Shown piece after piece: positions 17,982-27,014 of a stretch of DNA of 64,000 nt. The number at the start of each line of letters is the position of its first letter. Within the stretch, counting starts at the first letter, position 1. The notes beneath the pieces were generated by a model. It had not been told where the DNA came from. It did not search any database and was given only the letters and a program-made list of their open reading frames with translations. The stretch is from JAGQVA01 sp041391725. GTDB lineage: Bacteria > Bacteroidota > Bacteroidia > J057. The position numbers were made by a program, and so were the translations under genes. The DNA lies in assembly GCA_041391725.1 (NCBI GenBank), contig JAWKNL010000004.1, positions 248,001 to 312,000 of the forward strand, read 5' to 3'.

Positions 17982-18855
17982 TCGTACTTCTTCTACCCTT
18001 CTTGTCGAGGAGAAACCGCTCTCTGTAAAGCATAAAAGCTGCTTCGCCTACGTCTTTCATATACACATAATTGAATCCGCCGGAAAAAACCGCACCCAGG
18101 CCGGGAACCAGTCCGATCGCTTTTTTGGTGATGGTGCGTTCGACAATTTCCTTGATGATAATGCGGGAAATAAAACTTGTGGCATTGCGACCGAGTTGTT
18201 TGGTGGTATAATCGCCGGCGACTTCACCATACACTTCCATATTTCTTCCGGCTTCAAAGTCTTTGAGCTCGGCGAGTGCACGTTGTTTCTGGATGGTATC
18301 AGAAGAGGTGGCGATTTTGAAGATACGCATCATATATTCCATTTCGTAGGCTTTGTCGGCGGGAGAGTTTTTTTCGCCGTTGAGGTCAAAGCCATAACAG
18401 AGGGCAATCTGGTAAATGGTGCGAATGGAGAACGTAAACAGGGCGGGAAGGTCTGCAATCAGCCCCGGCCATCCTACCAGGCCGGTACCTACGCCGCTGA
18501 GGGTAGCCATGCGGGTGTTTTGATCGATAAACTTTTCGGCTACGTGATCGAGGTCGTGAATGGAGGATTTTTTGAGGTCGGGAACAGCCGTTGCCGTAAT
18601 TTCAAATTCACGGGTGGCTTTGAGGATGTCTTCGGGGTTTACGGTCCACTGGGTGACGTCCTGGAGTTTTTCGACGATTTTTTCAGTGAGACCCGAAACG
18701 CTTCCTTTAACTTCTTCGGGGGTGAGTTTATCGGTGACCCAACTGATGGGGCGGCTGACAAAATCGGTAGCACGGTTGAGAAAACTGGGGCCGGAGCCTT
18801 TCCATGCGGCAACTTCGTCAAGAATTTTACTTTCGGATGCGTTCAATTTAGCCAT
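17962..18855 (-). CDS. EcsC-family protein
   Basis: A 297-residue protein matching the EcsC family. Features of the family visible here are the glycine-rich hydrophobic segment VGTGLVGWPGLIADLPALFTF in the middle, the CYGFDLNG turn, and the C-terminal GLVPGLGAVFSGGFNYVYMKDVG segment followed by a basic tail. Members are membrane-associated; EcsC of Bacillus sits with an ABC exporter, but no transporter is adjacent here. It converges on the serine hydrolase with a 20-base overlap. The biochemical role is unknown. Confidence 0.88.
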   Translation of the reverse strand: MAKLNASESKILDEVAAWKGSGPSFLNRATDFVSRPISWVTDKLTPEEVKGSVSGLTEKIVEKLQDVTQWTVNPEDILKATREFEITATAVPDLKKSSIHDLDHVAEKFIDQNTRMATLSGVGTGLVGWPGLIADLPALFTFSIRTIYQIALCYGFDLNGEKNSPADKAYEMEYMMRIFKIATSSDTIQKQRALAELKDFEAGRNMEVYGEVAGDYTTKQLGRNATSFISRIIIKEIVERTITKKAIGLVPGLGAVFSGGFNYVYMKDVGEAAFMLYRERFLLDKKGRRSTINIQIE

Positions 18856-18936
18856 TGGAGAAATAAGTTTTTATAATTCTTCCTTACTTTTACAGGTCTT
18901 TGCGGATAATGGTTTAATATAAGAAGAAAAATTCAG

Positions 18937-20073
18937 ATGAAATTCGGTACAAAAGCAATTCATGCGGGAGTTTCTCCCGATCCTACCACCGGCGCCATCA
19001 TGACTCCGGTATATCAGACCAGCACCTATGTTCAGGCTGCACCCGGTGATCACAAGGGATATGAATACTCCCGCACCCATAACCCGACCCGTACAGCACT
19101 CGAACAATCGCTGGCCGCACTGGAAAACGGAAAATACGGCATTTGCTTTTCGTCGGGCATGGCTGCAACTGATGCGATTGTGAAACTCCTCAATCCCGGA
19201 GACGAAATTATCAGTTGCAACGATCTTTACGGCGGTACCTACCGTATTTTTACCAAAGTATTTGGCCGTTTGGGTATCCGCTCCACTTTTATCGATATGT
19301 CTGATCCTGCGCATTTTGCTGCTGCTATTTCCCCGGCTACAAAAATGGTATGGATTGAGACGCCCACCAACCCATTGATGAATATTATAGACATCACCGC
19401 AATGGTGGAAATCGCCCGGGCAGCGGGAATACTCGTGGTAGTTGACAATACATTCGCCTCACCTTACCTTCAGAATCCGCTCGATCTGGGCGCAGACCTG
19501 GTGGTGCATTCCCTCACCAAATATCTCAATGGCCATTCTGATGTGGTGATGGGCGCCATCATTACCCGCAGCGACTCCCTCAACGAACAGCTTCGGTTTA
19601 TCCAGAATGCCTGTGGTGCCGTGCCTGGCCCGCAGGATTGTTTTCTCACCCTCCGCGGCATCAAGACCCTTCACCTCCGCATGCAGCGCCACTGTGAAAA
19701 CGGAGAAAAAATCGCCGCATTTCTGTCCGGCCACCCCAAAGTAGAACGTGTGTACTGGCCCGGGCTGGCTTCCCACCCCAATCACGCAATAGCAAAAAAA
19801 CAAATGCGGGCTTTTGGTGGAATGTTGTCTTTCACCCTCAAAGACGATAAGATGGAAAGTGCGCTGAAAGTGCTCAGTGGTACGCATCTTTTCTCACTGG
19901 CAGAAAGCCTGGGTGGGGTAGAATCGCTGATCGGACACCCGGCCTCCATGACCCATGCATCCATTCCCCGTGAGGAAAGGCTCAAAAGCGGGCTCAAAGA
20001 TACACTGATCCGACTGTCAGTCGGTGTAGAAGATGCAGAAGATCTCATCGCCGATCTTGACCATGCAATTTAA
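18937..20073 (+). CDS. Trans-sulfuration PLP enzyme (cystathionine gamma-synthase/lyase)
   Basis: A 378-residue cytosolic PLP-dependent enzyme of the Cys/Met metabolism family. The N-terminus has the family pattern FGTKAIHAG and YSRTHNPTR. PLP is bound as a Schiff base by the Lys of SLTKYLNGHSD (about residue 194), and the SSGMAA phosphate-binding segment is present. The family covers cystathionine gamma-synthase, beta-lyase and gamma-lyase; sequence inspection alone does not decide among them. It is monocistronic as far as can be seen, 81 bases after the divergent EcsC start, and no riboswitch-like structure is recognisable in that gap. Confidence 0.93.
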   Translation: MKFGTKAIHAGVSPDPTTGAIMTPVYQTSTYVQAAPGDHKGYEYSRTHNPTRTALEQSLAALENGKYGICFSSGMAATDAIVKLLNPGDEIISCNDLYGGTYRIFTKVFGRLGIRSTFIDMSDPAHFAAAISPATKMVWIETPTNPLMNIIDITAMVEIARAAGILVVVDNTFASPYLQNPLDLGADLVVHSLTKYLNGHSDVVMGAIITRSDSLNEQLRFIQNACGAVPGPQDCFLTLRGIKTLHLRMQRHCENGEKIAAFLSGHPKVERVYWPGLASHPNHAIAKKQMRAFGGMLSFTLKDDKMESALKVLSGTHLFSLAESLGGVESLIGHPASMTHASIPREERLKSGLKDTLIRLSVGVEDAEDLIADLDHAI

Positions 20074-20322
20074 CCCGCTATTTTGACCATTCGCCCACGG
20101 TACTTCATTTTCTGCACTATTATTGCATAGCTTGAGTGATCGCTTGTAATCACCTCTGTGCTCCTGCCATCTGTGGATTAACGCTTCATTCGTCATTCGC
20201 GTTCTCTTTTGCGTTCCGGTATCCCTGTGATTTTTCCGGAACATAATCTTTTGATGAAACATGCAATTGACTATGATTTCAGGTCTTACTATTAATAACC
20301 AACCCAAATAATCCACACAGAT

Positions 20323-22800
20323 ATGCTCTGTATCATCTGTACTAAGAAAAAATTACTTGCCGGAATAAAAACAGAAAGTACCCAGTTATTGACCATAGAC
20401 GGGAAAACGCATATAAACTATGATTCCCGCTCGCCGCATAGTGTGCTCAAAGACCATCTGCCGCATATTATCGCAGCATATTCTTCGACAGCCGGTAACG
20501 CTGCTTCCTTCCCTGTGCCCTGTGCGCTGGCTTTTCCCGTGGACATGAATGACTACAGCCGCGAAAAACTGTATGAAGTCATTGACGAAACCGGTGGTGA
20601 AGAACTGGAACTTATCCACTCAGACAACCTGGTGGTGTCCTTTCTTCACGGGCTTAGCCAGAAAGAGGCCGTCAATGGCGATAATTTTGTCGTGCTTGAA
20701 GCTGTTGACGATTATCTCCACCTTTGTTACAGTATTAAAAAAGAAAATACCTCCGCTCCGGACATTGAATCTCAGGGAAGAGAGGCTTTGTTTGCGGATG
20801 AGGAATTTGAGTTCTATCCTTTCAAGGATTTTGGAAACTCTCCCGGCACAGAAAACGTGCTCAAAGAACTCCTGGCTGAGTTTGCCGCCGCAGGGTTACA
20901 GGTAGATGTAAAAGGGCAGACCGATCTGGCCAACCAACTCCTCAACCCCGGCGAGGATTATACATTTACGGTTTCCAAATCTACAGAATCCGTAAATCTG
21001 GAAGCAGAAGTAAAACTTACCGAAGCCCGGTATTTTGAACTGCTTACCATCAACAAAGAAAAACTCGGGGACAAACTGAAGGATGAAGCGCTCAATCAGA
21101 AGCAGGTTCGCAAAGTCCTTCTTCTTGGCGATTTTCTGCGCAATAAAGCCATGCAGGCTTATCTGGAGCAGGACCTTCATATGAACGGGAAACTCTACCG
21201 CCCCGGAGACCTTTCTTCTGACGCTGATTATGAAGCCATTATCAGCGGTCTGGCTTCCCGCACGCAGCAGGTGATTGACGCCGAAAAAACCCGTGTGGCT
21301 GCCGAAATCCGCAAGCGTGAAGAAGAAGAGCGCCGCCGTAAGGAAGAAGAACGCCGTCGTCAGGAAGAAGAAAAACGGAGAAAAATTGCCGCCGAACTCA
21401 AGGTCAAAGAAGAACGCGAACTACTTCTGTCCGAAATCCGCGCCAACTGCGTTGATCCCGACCAGAAAGAAGAATATGAAGCACTCTATATCGGACGCGG
21501 TGCCAGCCTGGGTATTCCAGAGGTCGTCATCAAGTGGAATATCAGTGAAGTGCTCAGCAGCATCGAACTGAAAATGGAAATCGATGAGCCGGTAACAGAT
21601 GAAGAAATGATTTCCCTCGCCGAAACCGAGGTATCTGTTGATGAGACACAGGTTGAAGAAGCGGTTGAGCAAATCGTAACTGAGGAAGAAACACCGGCAG
21701 AACAACCCGTTGAGGAAGTCGTCGCTGTGGAGGAAATTGCCGGTGAAGAACCTGCCGTTGAAGAACCTGTTGTTGAAGAATCGGTTGCAGAAGAACCGGT
21801 TGTAGCAGCAGAACCCGTTGTTGCGGAAATTACGATAGCAGAACCCGTTGAGGAGCCGGTAGCAGCAGAGATTGTTTCAGAAGCGCCGGCAGTGGAAGAA
21901 CAGGTAGTAGTGGAAGAACAGGTAGTAGTGGAAGAACAGGTAGTGGAAGAACCCGTGGTGGATGCTCCTGTCGTTGTTGAAACACCTGTGGTTGTCGAAG
22001 AAGTTAAGCCGGTAGTTGAAAAGAAAGAAGAAAAACCCCAGCCTGAACTGGTAGGTGTTGCTGCTTCCGTAGAAAGCAACAATAAAGGCGGTAAAGGCGA
22101 AAAAGAAGCGGTCAAGGAAGTAGTCAAAGAAGCGGCAGTTACCGCACCGGTGTCCAATGGCGCTGCAAGACTGGAAAAACCTGAAAACCGCGATTTCGCT
22201 AAAGAACTGAAGACCGCAAAAATGAGCCTCAACGATCTGTTTCTGATCAAAGGCGCACTGAAAGACAATGAATTTTCGACCAAGAAAGTAACCCTTTACG
22301 CCGACCACGAACCCAAAGTCGTGAAAGTGCTCTCCGCAAAAGAAGTGAGCAGCCCGCAAAAGGTAACACAGTTTCTCAAACTCTACGACAAAGAGCTCTC
22401 CTATTATATGGAGATGAGCGAACTGGGGGTTGCAAAAGAAGGACTGTACTATTTCCGCGACTATATCGAAAGAACAACGCTGAAAGAGCATGTGGGCAAA
22501 TTGGGGTTGGACAAAAAAGTGAATGTGGAAGACCTCAACAGCAGCGACCTGAAATTTATCCTTCAGGTATTCAGAGAAGTCAGAGAACTTTCTGTGCCGC
22601 ATGCAGACCTCACCGACGAGAATATTCTGGTAGTTTCTAAGCGGAAATGGAACCTTCAGAAAAATGTAGAAATCAAATTTGTAGGATTCACTTCTGCCGA
22701 TGTTACCCACGACGAAATGATCGAGCAGACCCACAAGGTTTTTGCAAAACTGATGGGAGAGGAATTTTACAAAGACTTCCGTGAGAAATTTCAGCTTTAA
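20323..22800 (+). CDS. Actin-like / coiled-coil / pseudokinase fusion protein
   Basis: An 825-residue protein with three parts. Residues 1-310 look like a degenerate Hsp70/actin fold: CALAFPVDMN where Hsp70 has VxVPA, LIHSDNLVVSFL, and VLLLGDFLRNKAMQAYL where Hsp70 has VLVGGxxRxP; phosphate-binding glycines are largely lost. Residues ~320-370 are a highly charged coiled coil (EEERRRKEEERRRQ), and ~440-570 are Glu/Val/Pro-rich low complexity. Residues ~630-825 resemble a protein kinase: KVVKVL lysine near 668 and HADLTDENIL catalytic loop (760-769), but with VGF in place of DFG, so metal binding is doubtful. The next gene, a TonB-C protein, follows by 12 bases. The domain calls are inference from motif order. 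Confidence 0.75.
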   Translation: MLCIICTKKKLLAGIKTESTQLLTIDGKTHINYDSRSPHSVLKDHLPHIIAAYSSTAGNAASFPVPCALAFPVDMNDYSREKLYEVIDETGGEELELIHSDNLVVSFLHGLSQKEAVNGDNFVVLEAVDDYLHLCYSIKKENTSAPDIESQGREALFADEEFEFYPFKDFGNSPGTENVLKELLAEFAAAGLQVDVKGQTDLANQLLNPGEDYTFTVSKSTESVNLEAEVKLTEARYFELLTINKEKLGDKLKDEALNQKQVRKVLLLGDFLRNKAMQAYLEQDLHMNGKLYRPGDLSSDADYEAIISGLASRTQQVIDAEKTRVAAEIRKREEEERRRKEEERRRQEEEKRRKIAAELKVKEERELLLSEIRANCVDPDQKEEYEALYIGRGASLGIPEVVIKWNISEVLSSIELKMEIDEPVTDEEMISLAETEVSVDETQVEEAVEQIVTEEETPAEQPVEEVVAVEEIAGEEPAVEEPVVEESVAEEPVVAAEPVVAEITIAEPVEEPVAAEIVSEAPAVEEQVVVEEQVVVEEQVVEEPVVDAPVVVETPVVVEEVKPVVEKKEEKPQPELVGVAASVESNNKGGKGEKEAVKEVVKEAAVTAPVSNGAARLEKPENRDFAKELKTAKMSLNDLFLIKGALKDNEFSTKKVTLYADHEPKVVKVLSAKEVSSPQKVTQFLKLYDKELSYYMEMSELGVAKEGLYYFRDYIERTTLKEHVGKLGLDKKVNVEDLNSSDLKFILQVFREVRELSVPHADLTDENILVVSKRKWNLQKNVEIKFVGFTSADVTHDEMIEQTHKVFAKLMGEEFYKDFREKFQL
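21650..22025 (+). repeat. Glu-Val-Pro low-complexity coding repeat
   Basis: This stretch encodes about 125 residues made almost only of Glu, Val, Pro and Ala in short variable units such as VVEEPVVAEEP and three consecutive copies of VVVEEQ. The copies of VVVEEQ near 21895-21950 are nearly identical at DNA level, which suggests recent slippage. It forms a long, acidic, probably extended linker between the coiled coil and the kinase-like domain. Confidence 0.85.
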
Positions 22801-22812
22801 TTCTGAAAGAAA

Positions 22813-23568
22813 ATGAGTGGAGATAAGGCAAGTATTCTGGACTTTATCAGAGAGAAGGAAAAAAAGGAAAGAGCAGCCCGCCGAAAAAAGCTGCTCTTTG
22901 CCTTTGGCGGTGTGGCGCTGGTTGCGCTGATTCTTACAGGCATTGGAATGAAAACCGCAGGTCGGGAACAGTGGGAAGTGTATTCTCTTTCCCAACTGAC
23001 CGAGCAGAATGTGAAGACGATTTTTGAGGAAAACAAGGAGGGATTTCTGGTCAAAGATTCCCTTTCAGGCCGAATCGATACCCTGCGAAAAATGGAAGAT
23101 TACCTTCTGCTCGTATCGGCAATCCGTGATCAGGTGTCGTTTGGGGAAATAAATGAAAATGCGGAGTATGCCGATTCCCTTAACAGCACCTTTGAGCCCG
23201 AAATCCACCTTCAGCAGGCCGCGGTTCAGCCTGAAAAGGAAATTGACGACAGCGTACCCTTAACCGTAGCTGATATTATGCCCGGTTACCCCGGGGGTGA
23301 AACCGCGCTTTTCCGGTTTCTTTCCGACAAACTTCGATATCCTGTGCCGGCAACTCAAAATCAGGTTGAAGGCAAAGTGTTTGTCCGGTTTGTCATTGAG
23401 CGCGACGGTACAATTGCCGATGCGACTGTGATTAAGGGAATCGGCTACGGATGTGATGAAGAAGCATTGCGGGTGGTAAACCTTATGCCTGCCTGGATGC
23501 CGGGTGAAATCAACGGAAAAAAAGTCAGGATGTATTCCAGCCTGGCCGTAAACTTCAAATTTTTATAG
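22813..23568 (+). CDS. TonB C-terminal-domain protein
   Basis: A 251-residue protein with a basic cytoplasmic N-terminus (REKEKKERAARRKK), one membrane segment (about 28-46), a periplasmic linker and a C-terminal TonB domain (about 160-251: EGKVFVRFVIERDG, DEEALRVVNLMPAW, VNFKF). Such proteins normally carry proton-motive energy from an ExbB/ExbD motor to outer-membrane receptors, but Bacteroidota use the domain widely for other purposes and no ExbBD or receptor gene is near. It follows the actin-like/pseudokinase gene by 12 bases, so the two are probably co-expressed. It is followed by an unrelated sugar-metabolism pair. Confidence 0.9.
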   Translation: MSGDKASILDFIREKEKKERAARRKKLLFAFGGVALVALILTGIGMKTAGREQWEVYSLSQLTEQNVKTIFEENKEGFLVKDSLSGRIDTLRKMEDYLLLVSAIRDQVSFGEINENAEYADSLNSTFEPEIHLQQAAVQPEKEIDDSVPLTVADIMPGYPGGETALFRFLSDKLRYPVPATQNQVEGKVFVRFVIERDGTIADATVIKGIGYGCDEEALRVVNLMPAWMPGEINGKKVRMYSSLAVNFKFL

Positions 23569-23690
23569 CCGGTTTTCTACACCTTTGGCTTATCTGGTGT
23601 AACTTAGTGTCAAACTGTCTGCTGGTCAACAATTCCTCTGGCTGGCAATGGTTTATTTGCACCATCAGTAATACCCCAATAAATCATTCT

Positions 23691-24587
23691 ATGAAAATCG
23701 GTTTTATCGGTCTCGGGAAAATGGGCGGCAATATGGTTCGCCGCCTGTTGCTGGATCATCACGAAGTAGTAGCTTTCAGCCCTGTCAAAGCAGAAGTGGA
23801 GGCTGTGGCAGAATCAGGCGCACTGCCCGCACATTCTCTGGAAGAGCTTACGCGCCAGCTTCCCCAACGAAAGATTGTCTGGCTGATGGTTCCTGCCGGG
23901 AAACCCGTTGACGCCAATATAGATGCACTTTTACCGCTGCTAAACCCCGGCGATATCATTGTGGACGGCGGCAATTCCTTCTGGCGCGATTCGGTCGCCC
24001 GAAGCGAAAGGGTAGCAGCTTCCGGAAAACACTATATCGACTGCGGCGTCAGCGGCGGGGTATGGGGGCTGCAAAATGGTTACGCACTCATGTATGGAGG
24101 CGATGCTGAAGCTGCTGCTTACCTCGAACCGATTATCCGCTCGCTGGCTCCCGAAAACGGCTTCCATTATTGCGGGAAAAGCGGCTCGGGCCATTTGGTA
24201 AAAATGGTTCACAACGGTATCGAATATGGGATGATGCAGGCCTATGCCGAAGGGTTTGAGATTATGAAAAAATCACCTTTCAACCTGGATCTTCAGGCGA
24301 TTTCGCATATGTGGATGCACGGCAGCGTCGTGCGCTCCTGGCTGCTCGAACTGGCAGGCAATGCACTCACCGATGATCCCGATCTTTCTGCCATCAAAGG
24401 ATATGTCTCCGATAGCGGCGAAGGGCGTTGGACGGTTCAGACCGCCATCGACTTTGATGTACCCGCGCACGTCATTACTGCTTCCCTGTTTACCCGGTTT
24501 GAATCACGCCAGGAGGAATCTTTTGCCATGAAAATGCTGGCAGCGCTTCGCAATCAGTTTGGCGGCCACGCGGTAAAAAAAGCCTGA
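23691..24587 (+). CDS. gnd: 6-phosphogluconate dehydrogenase, short (GntZ/YqeC-like) type
   Basis: A 298-residue enzyme of the pentose phosphate pathway that oxidatively decarboxylates 6-phosphogluconate to ribulose 5-phosphate. The Rossmann loop GLGKMGGNM starts at residue 7. VDGGNSFWRDS, the CGVSGGVWG loop and KMVHNGIEYG (catalytic Lys and substrate-binding Asn) are present. At ~300 residues it belongs to the short group, many of which prefer NAD, rather than the ~470-residue classical Gnd; the cofactor is not established here. I start at ATG 23691 because the 28 upstream in-frame residues precede the Rossmann fold and look unnatural. The zwf gene follows by 4 bases. Confidence 0.93.
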   Translation: MKIGFIGLGKMGGNMVRRLLLDHHEVVAFSPVKAEVEAVAESGALPAHSLEELTRQLPQRKIVWLMVPAGKPVDANIDALLPLLNPGDIIVDGGNSFWRDSVARSERVAASGKHYIDCGVSGGVWGLQNGYALMYGGDAEAAAYLEPIIRSLAPENGFHYCGKSGSGHLVKMVHNGIEYGMMQAYAEGFEIMKKSPFNLDLQAISHMWMHGSVVRSWLLELAGNALTDDPDLSAIKGYVSDSGEGRWTVQTAIDFDVPAHVITASLFTRFESRQEESFAMKMLAALRNQFGGHAVKKA

Positions 24588-24591
24588 TATC

Positions 24592-26121
24592 ATGAATGCC
24601 AAAGACCCTCAGATACTGGTGATTTTCGGTGCGTCCGGAGACCTTACTTTCCGTAAGCTGATTCCGGCCATTTATGACCTGTTTTCCCAAAATCTCCTGC
24701 CTCCCTGTTTTGCTGTGCTGGGTGTGGGGCGAACCGCGATGTCAGATCAGGATTTTCGCGAAAAGATGCGCGATGGAATTATCAGATTTGCCAACCGGAG
24801 TACCGATAAACCCGCAGCCATCGATAAGTTTCTCTCCCTTTTACATTACTGCGATATTGATACCGGGGAGACACAGACCTATGCCAAACTTAAACTTCGC
24901 CTGGGCGAACTGGATGAATCCTGCGATACACGGGGCAATTATATTTTCTACCTGGCTACGCCTCCCAGTCTGTACCAAACCATCGCTCACAGCCTCGCAG
25001 CGCACAACCTTACCCGCCAGACGGACGGGTGGCGGAGGCTGATTGTCGAAAAACCATTTGGCTATTCTCTCGAAACCGCACAGGCGTTGAATGCCAGTCT
25101 GCTAAAGGTGCTGAAAGAAGATCAGATATACCGGATCGATCACTATCTGGGAAAAGAAACCGTCCAGAACCTTCTCGTAACCCGTTTTTCCAACGGTATT
25201 TTTGAGCCACTGTGGAACCGCAATTATGTCCATCATGTCGAAATTACCTCTGCAGAAGATATTGGCGTAGGCGACCGTGGCGGATATTACGATGGCTCCG
25301 GCGCTATGCGCGATATGGTACAGAATCACCTGCTCCAACTGGTCGGCATGGTGGCAATGGAACCTCCGACGATCATCAGTTCGACTGCCATCCGAAACGA
25401 AATCCTGAAGGTGTTTCAGGCGATACGTCCGATACGCCCGGAGGAAGTCAAAGATTATGTCATCAGAGGGCAGTATGTCGCCTCTACCGTAAAAGGCGAA
25501 CAGGTAAAGGGTTATAGGGAAGAAAAAGGTGTCCCCGAATCATCCCGTACGCCTACCTACGTTGCGATGAAATTTTTTATCGATAACTGGCGATGGGGTG
25601 GGGTACCTTTTTATATCCGTACGGGAAAACGGCTGCCAACCAGAGTGACGGAGATCGTGATTTATTTCCGCGAAACACCTCACCGCCTGTTTATGAGTAC
25701 AAATGGCACGGCTGTGCAAAACAACCAATTGATCATTCGTATTCAACCCAATGAAGGCATTTTGCTGAAGTTTGGCATGAAGATTCCCGGTATGGGATTT
25801 CAGGTTGAAAATGTGAATATGGACTTTCACTATTCCGACCTTACCGGAACCTACGTGCCAAGTGCCTATGAGCGGCTCCTGCTTGATGCGATGCTCGGCG
25901 ATTCGACCCTGTATGCGCGGGGAGATGCGGTGGAGGCAGCGTGGACTTTTGTTGATCCGATCCTCAAAGCATGGGAGCAGGACGACAGCATCCCGGTATA
26001 TGGTTATCCTGCCGGAACCTGGGGCCCGGAAAATGCCGACAATATGATTGAAGGTGAGCATCTGACCTGGCGGTATCCTTGCAGAAACCTGACAGACGAC
26101 GGACGGTATTGCGAATTGTAG
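24592..26121 (+). CDS. zwf: Glucose-6-phosphate 1-dehydrogenase
   Basis: A 509-residue enzyme that oxidises glucose 6-phosphate to 6-phosphogluconolactone, the entry step of the oxidative pentose phosphate pathway. The nucleotide-binding motif FGASGDLTFRKL (about residues 10-21) and the substrate-site motif RIDHYLGKE (about 181-189) are intact, and the length is typical. It starts 4 bases after gnd, so the two enzymes are co-expressed; a 6-phosphogluconolactonase gene is not next to them here. A T-rich stretch follows the stop but no clear terminator hairpin is visible. Confidence 0.97.
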   Translation: MNAKDPQILVIFGASGDLTFRKLIPAIYDLFSQNLLPPCFAVLGVGRTAMSDQDFREKMRDGIIRFANRSTDKPAAIDKFLSLLHYCDIDTGETQTYAKLKLRLGELDESCDTRGNYIFYLATPPSLYQTIAHSLAAHNLTRQTDGWRRLIVEKPFGYSLETAQALNASLLKVLKEDQIYRIDHYLGKETVQNLLVTRFSNGIFEPLWNRNYVHHVEITSAEDIGVGDRGGYYDGSGAMRDMVQNHLLQLVGMVAMEPPTIISSTAIRNEILKVFQAIRPIRPEEVKDYVIRGQYVASTVKGEQVKGYREEKGVPESSRTPTYVAMKFFIDNWRWGGVPFYIRTGKRLPTRVTEIVIYFRETPHRLFMSTNGTAVQNNQLIIRIQPNEGILLKFGMKIPGMGFQVENVNMDFHYSDLTGTYVPSAYERLLLDAMLGDSTLYARGDAVEAAWTFVDPILKAWEQDDSIPVYGYPAGTWGPENADNMIEGEHLTWRYPCRNLTDDGRYCEL

Positions 26122-26165
26122 AATTCGGTTTTTGTTTGTTTTTTTTTATTTAAAGGATAAAAAAA

Positions 26166-26182
26166 TTTATGTTTTACATAAA
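26166..26182. promoter_or_regulatory. Inverted repeat upstream of DUF2975-Xre pair
   Basis: A perfect dyad TTTATGT-TTT-ACATAAA lies 29 bases before the ATG of the DUF2975 gene, in an AT-rich promoter-like stretch. A small Xre-type regulator is encoded in the same operon, so this is a candidate operator for autoregulation. AT-rich DNA produces such dyads by chance, so confidence is modest. Confidence 0.35.
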
Positions 26183-26210
26183 AAAATTTACCTTTAGATA
26201 AAAGAGACAG

Positions 26211-26773
26211 ATGAAAGGCAACCGCACGATTACTTTTGCACTGACCATAACCCATCTGCTGCTGGCAGGTCAGACCATTTTTTACCTCCTGTTTCTGGGT
26301 TTCATGATCCAATGGTATGTCAATCCCGGGACTTTTTGCAATATCGATATTTCCTCTGGCTTTAAAGCCGGAATAGGGTTTGATGCCGTCAGCGTGAAGG
26401 AGGGGGGGATGAAATTAAATGCACTTCCGTTATGCGAAGTGCATCATGTCATGGGTCTCTGGTTGGTGGTAAGGAATAGCATTTTCTGGGCTATTTCTGT
26501 TTTCATCGTCCTGAAAGCGCGGAAAATTCTGCTTTCCACGAGAGATATACATGCCTTTTATTATGAAAACATCCGAACTTCCGTGTGATGGGAGGATGGG
26601 GATTTGCGATTGTCGGGTTGGGTTGGTTTAATTTTTATTACCAGAATCAGGCTTTCGACCTGCACTTTACACTTCCTGTTTATCCCCTGATTTTTGCTGT
26701 CAGTTGTTTTGTAATGGCTGAAATATTTGCCGAAGGAAAAAACCTGTTGGAAGATAAAGAATTCATTGTATGA
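26211..26773 (+). pseudogene. DUF2975-type membrane protein, frameshifted
   Basis: Two adjacent frames together make one DUF2975-like membrane protein. Bases 26211-26588 encode 125 residues with two membrane segments and the pre-C-terminal motif HAFYYENIRTSV. Bases 26588-26773 continue in another frame with MGGWGFAIVGLGWFNF, a membrane strand and the end LEDKEFIV. DUF2975 proteins normally have about 160-190 residues in one frame with the ENxxxxRxxG segment unbroken, and the break falls inside that segment (about 26565-26588). Reading FRVMGGWG just upstream in the second frame restores it. It may be a real lesion or a one-base sequence error. The end overlaps the Xre gene in ATGA fashion, as in YozG-type operons. 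Confidence 0.75.
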
Positions 26774-27000
26774 GTATTGTCGTGAATCTGGATGTCATGA
26801 TGGCAAAACGCAAGATGAAGCTCAACGAGCTTGCGGATAAGGTGGGTATTTCTATTACCAATCTTTCTCTCCTGAAAACAGGAAAAGCGAGAGGAATACG
26901 CTTTGGAACGCTGGAGGCAATATGCGGGGCGCTCAATTGCCAGCCGGGCGACATCCTGGAATATGTGCCGGATCAGGTAAAATCAAACAGAAATGACTAA
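26770..27000 (+). CDS. Small Xre/Cro-family HTH regulator (YozG-like)
   Basis: A 76-residue protein that is almost entirely one helix-turn-helix domain: KMKLNELADKVGISITNLSLLKTGKARGI, then LEAICGALNCQPGDILEY, the typical end of the YozG-like group. It should bind DNA as a dimer. The ATG overlaps the stop of the DUF2975 frame by ATGA. DUF2975 membrane proteins and such regulators are usually paired, and the membrane protein probably controls the regulator. The operon's own promoter, with the dyad at 26166, is a likely target. Confidence 0.92.
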   Translation: MSIVVNLDVMMAKRKMKLNELADKVGISITNLSLLKTGKARGIRFGTLEAICGALNCQPGDILEYVPDQVKSNRND

Positions 27001-27014
27001 AAAGGTATAATACT

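Noticed and set aside
21486..22283. Ser/Thr-rich minus frame, mucin-like in look
   Set aside because: It is the antisense of the Glu/Val/Pro repeat, which always gives Ser/Thr-rich products.
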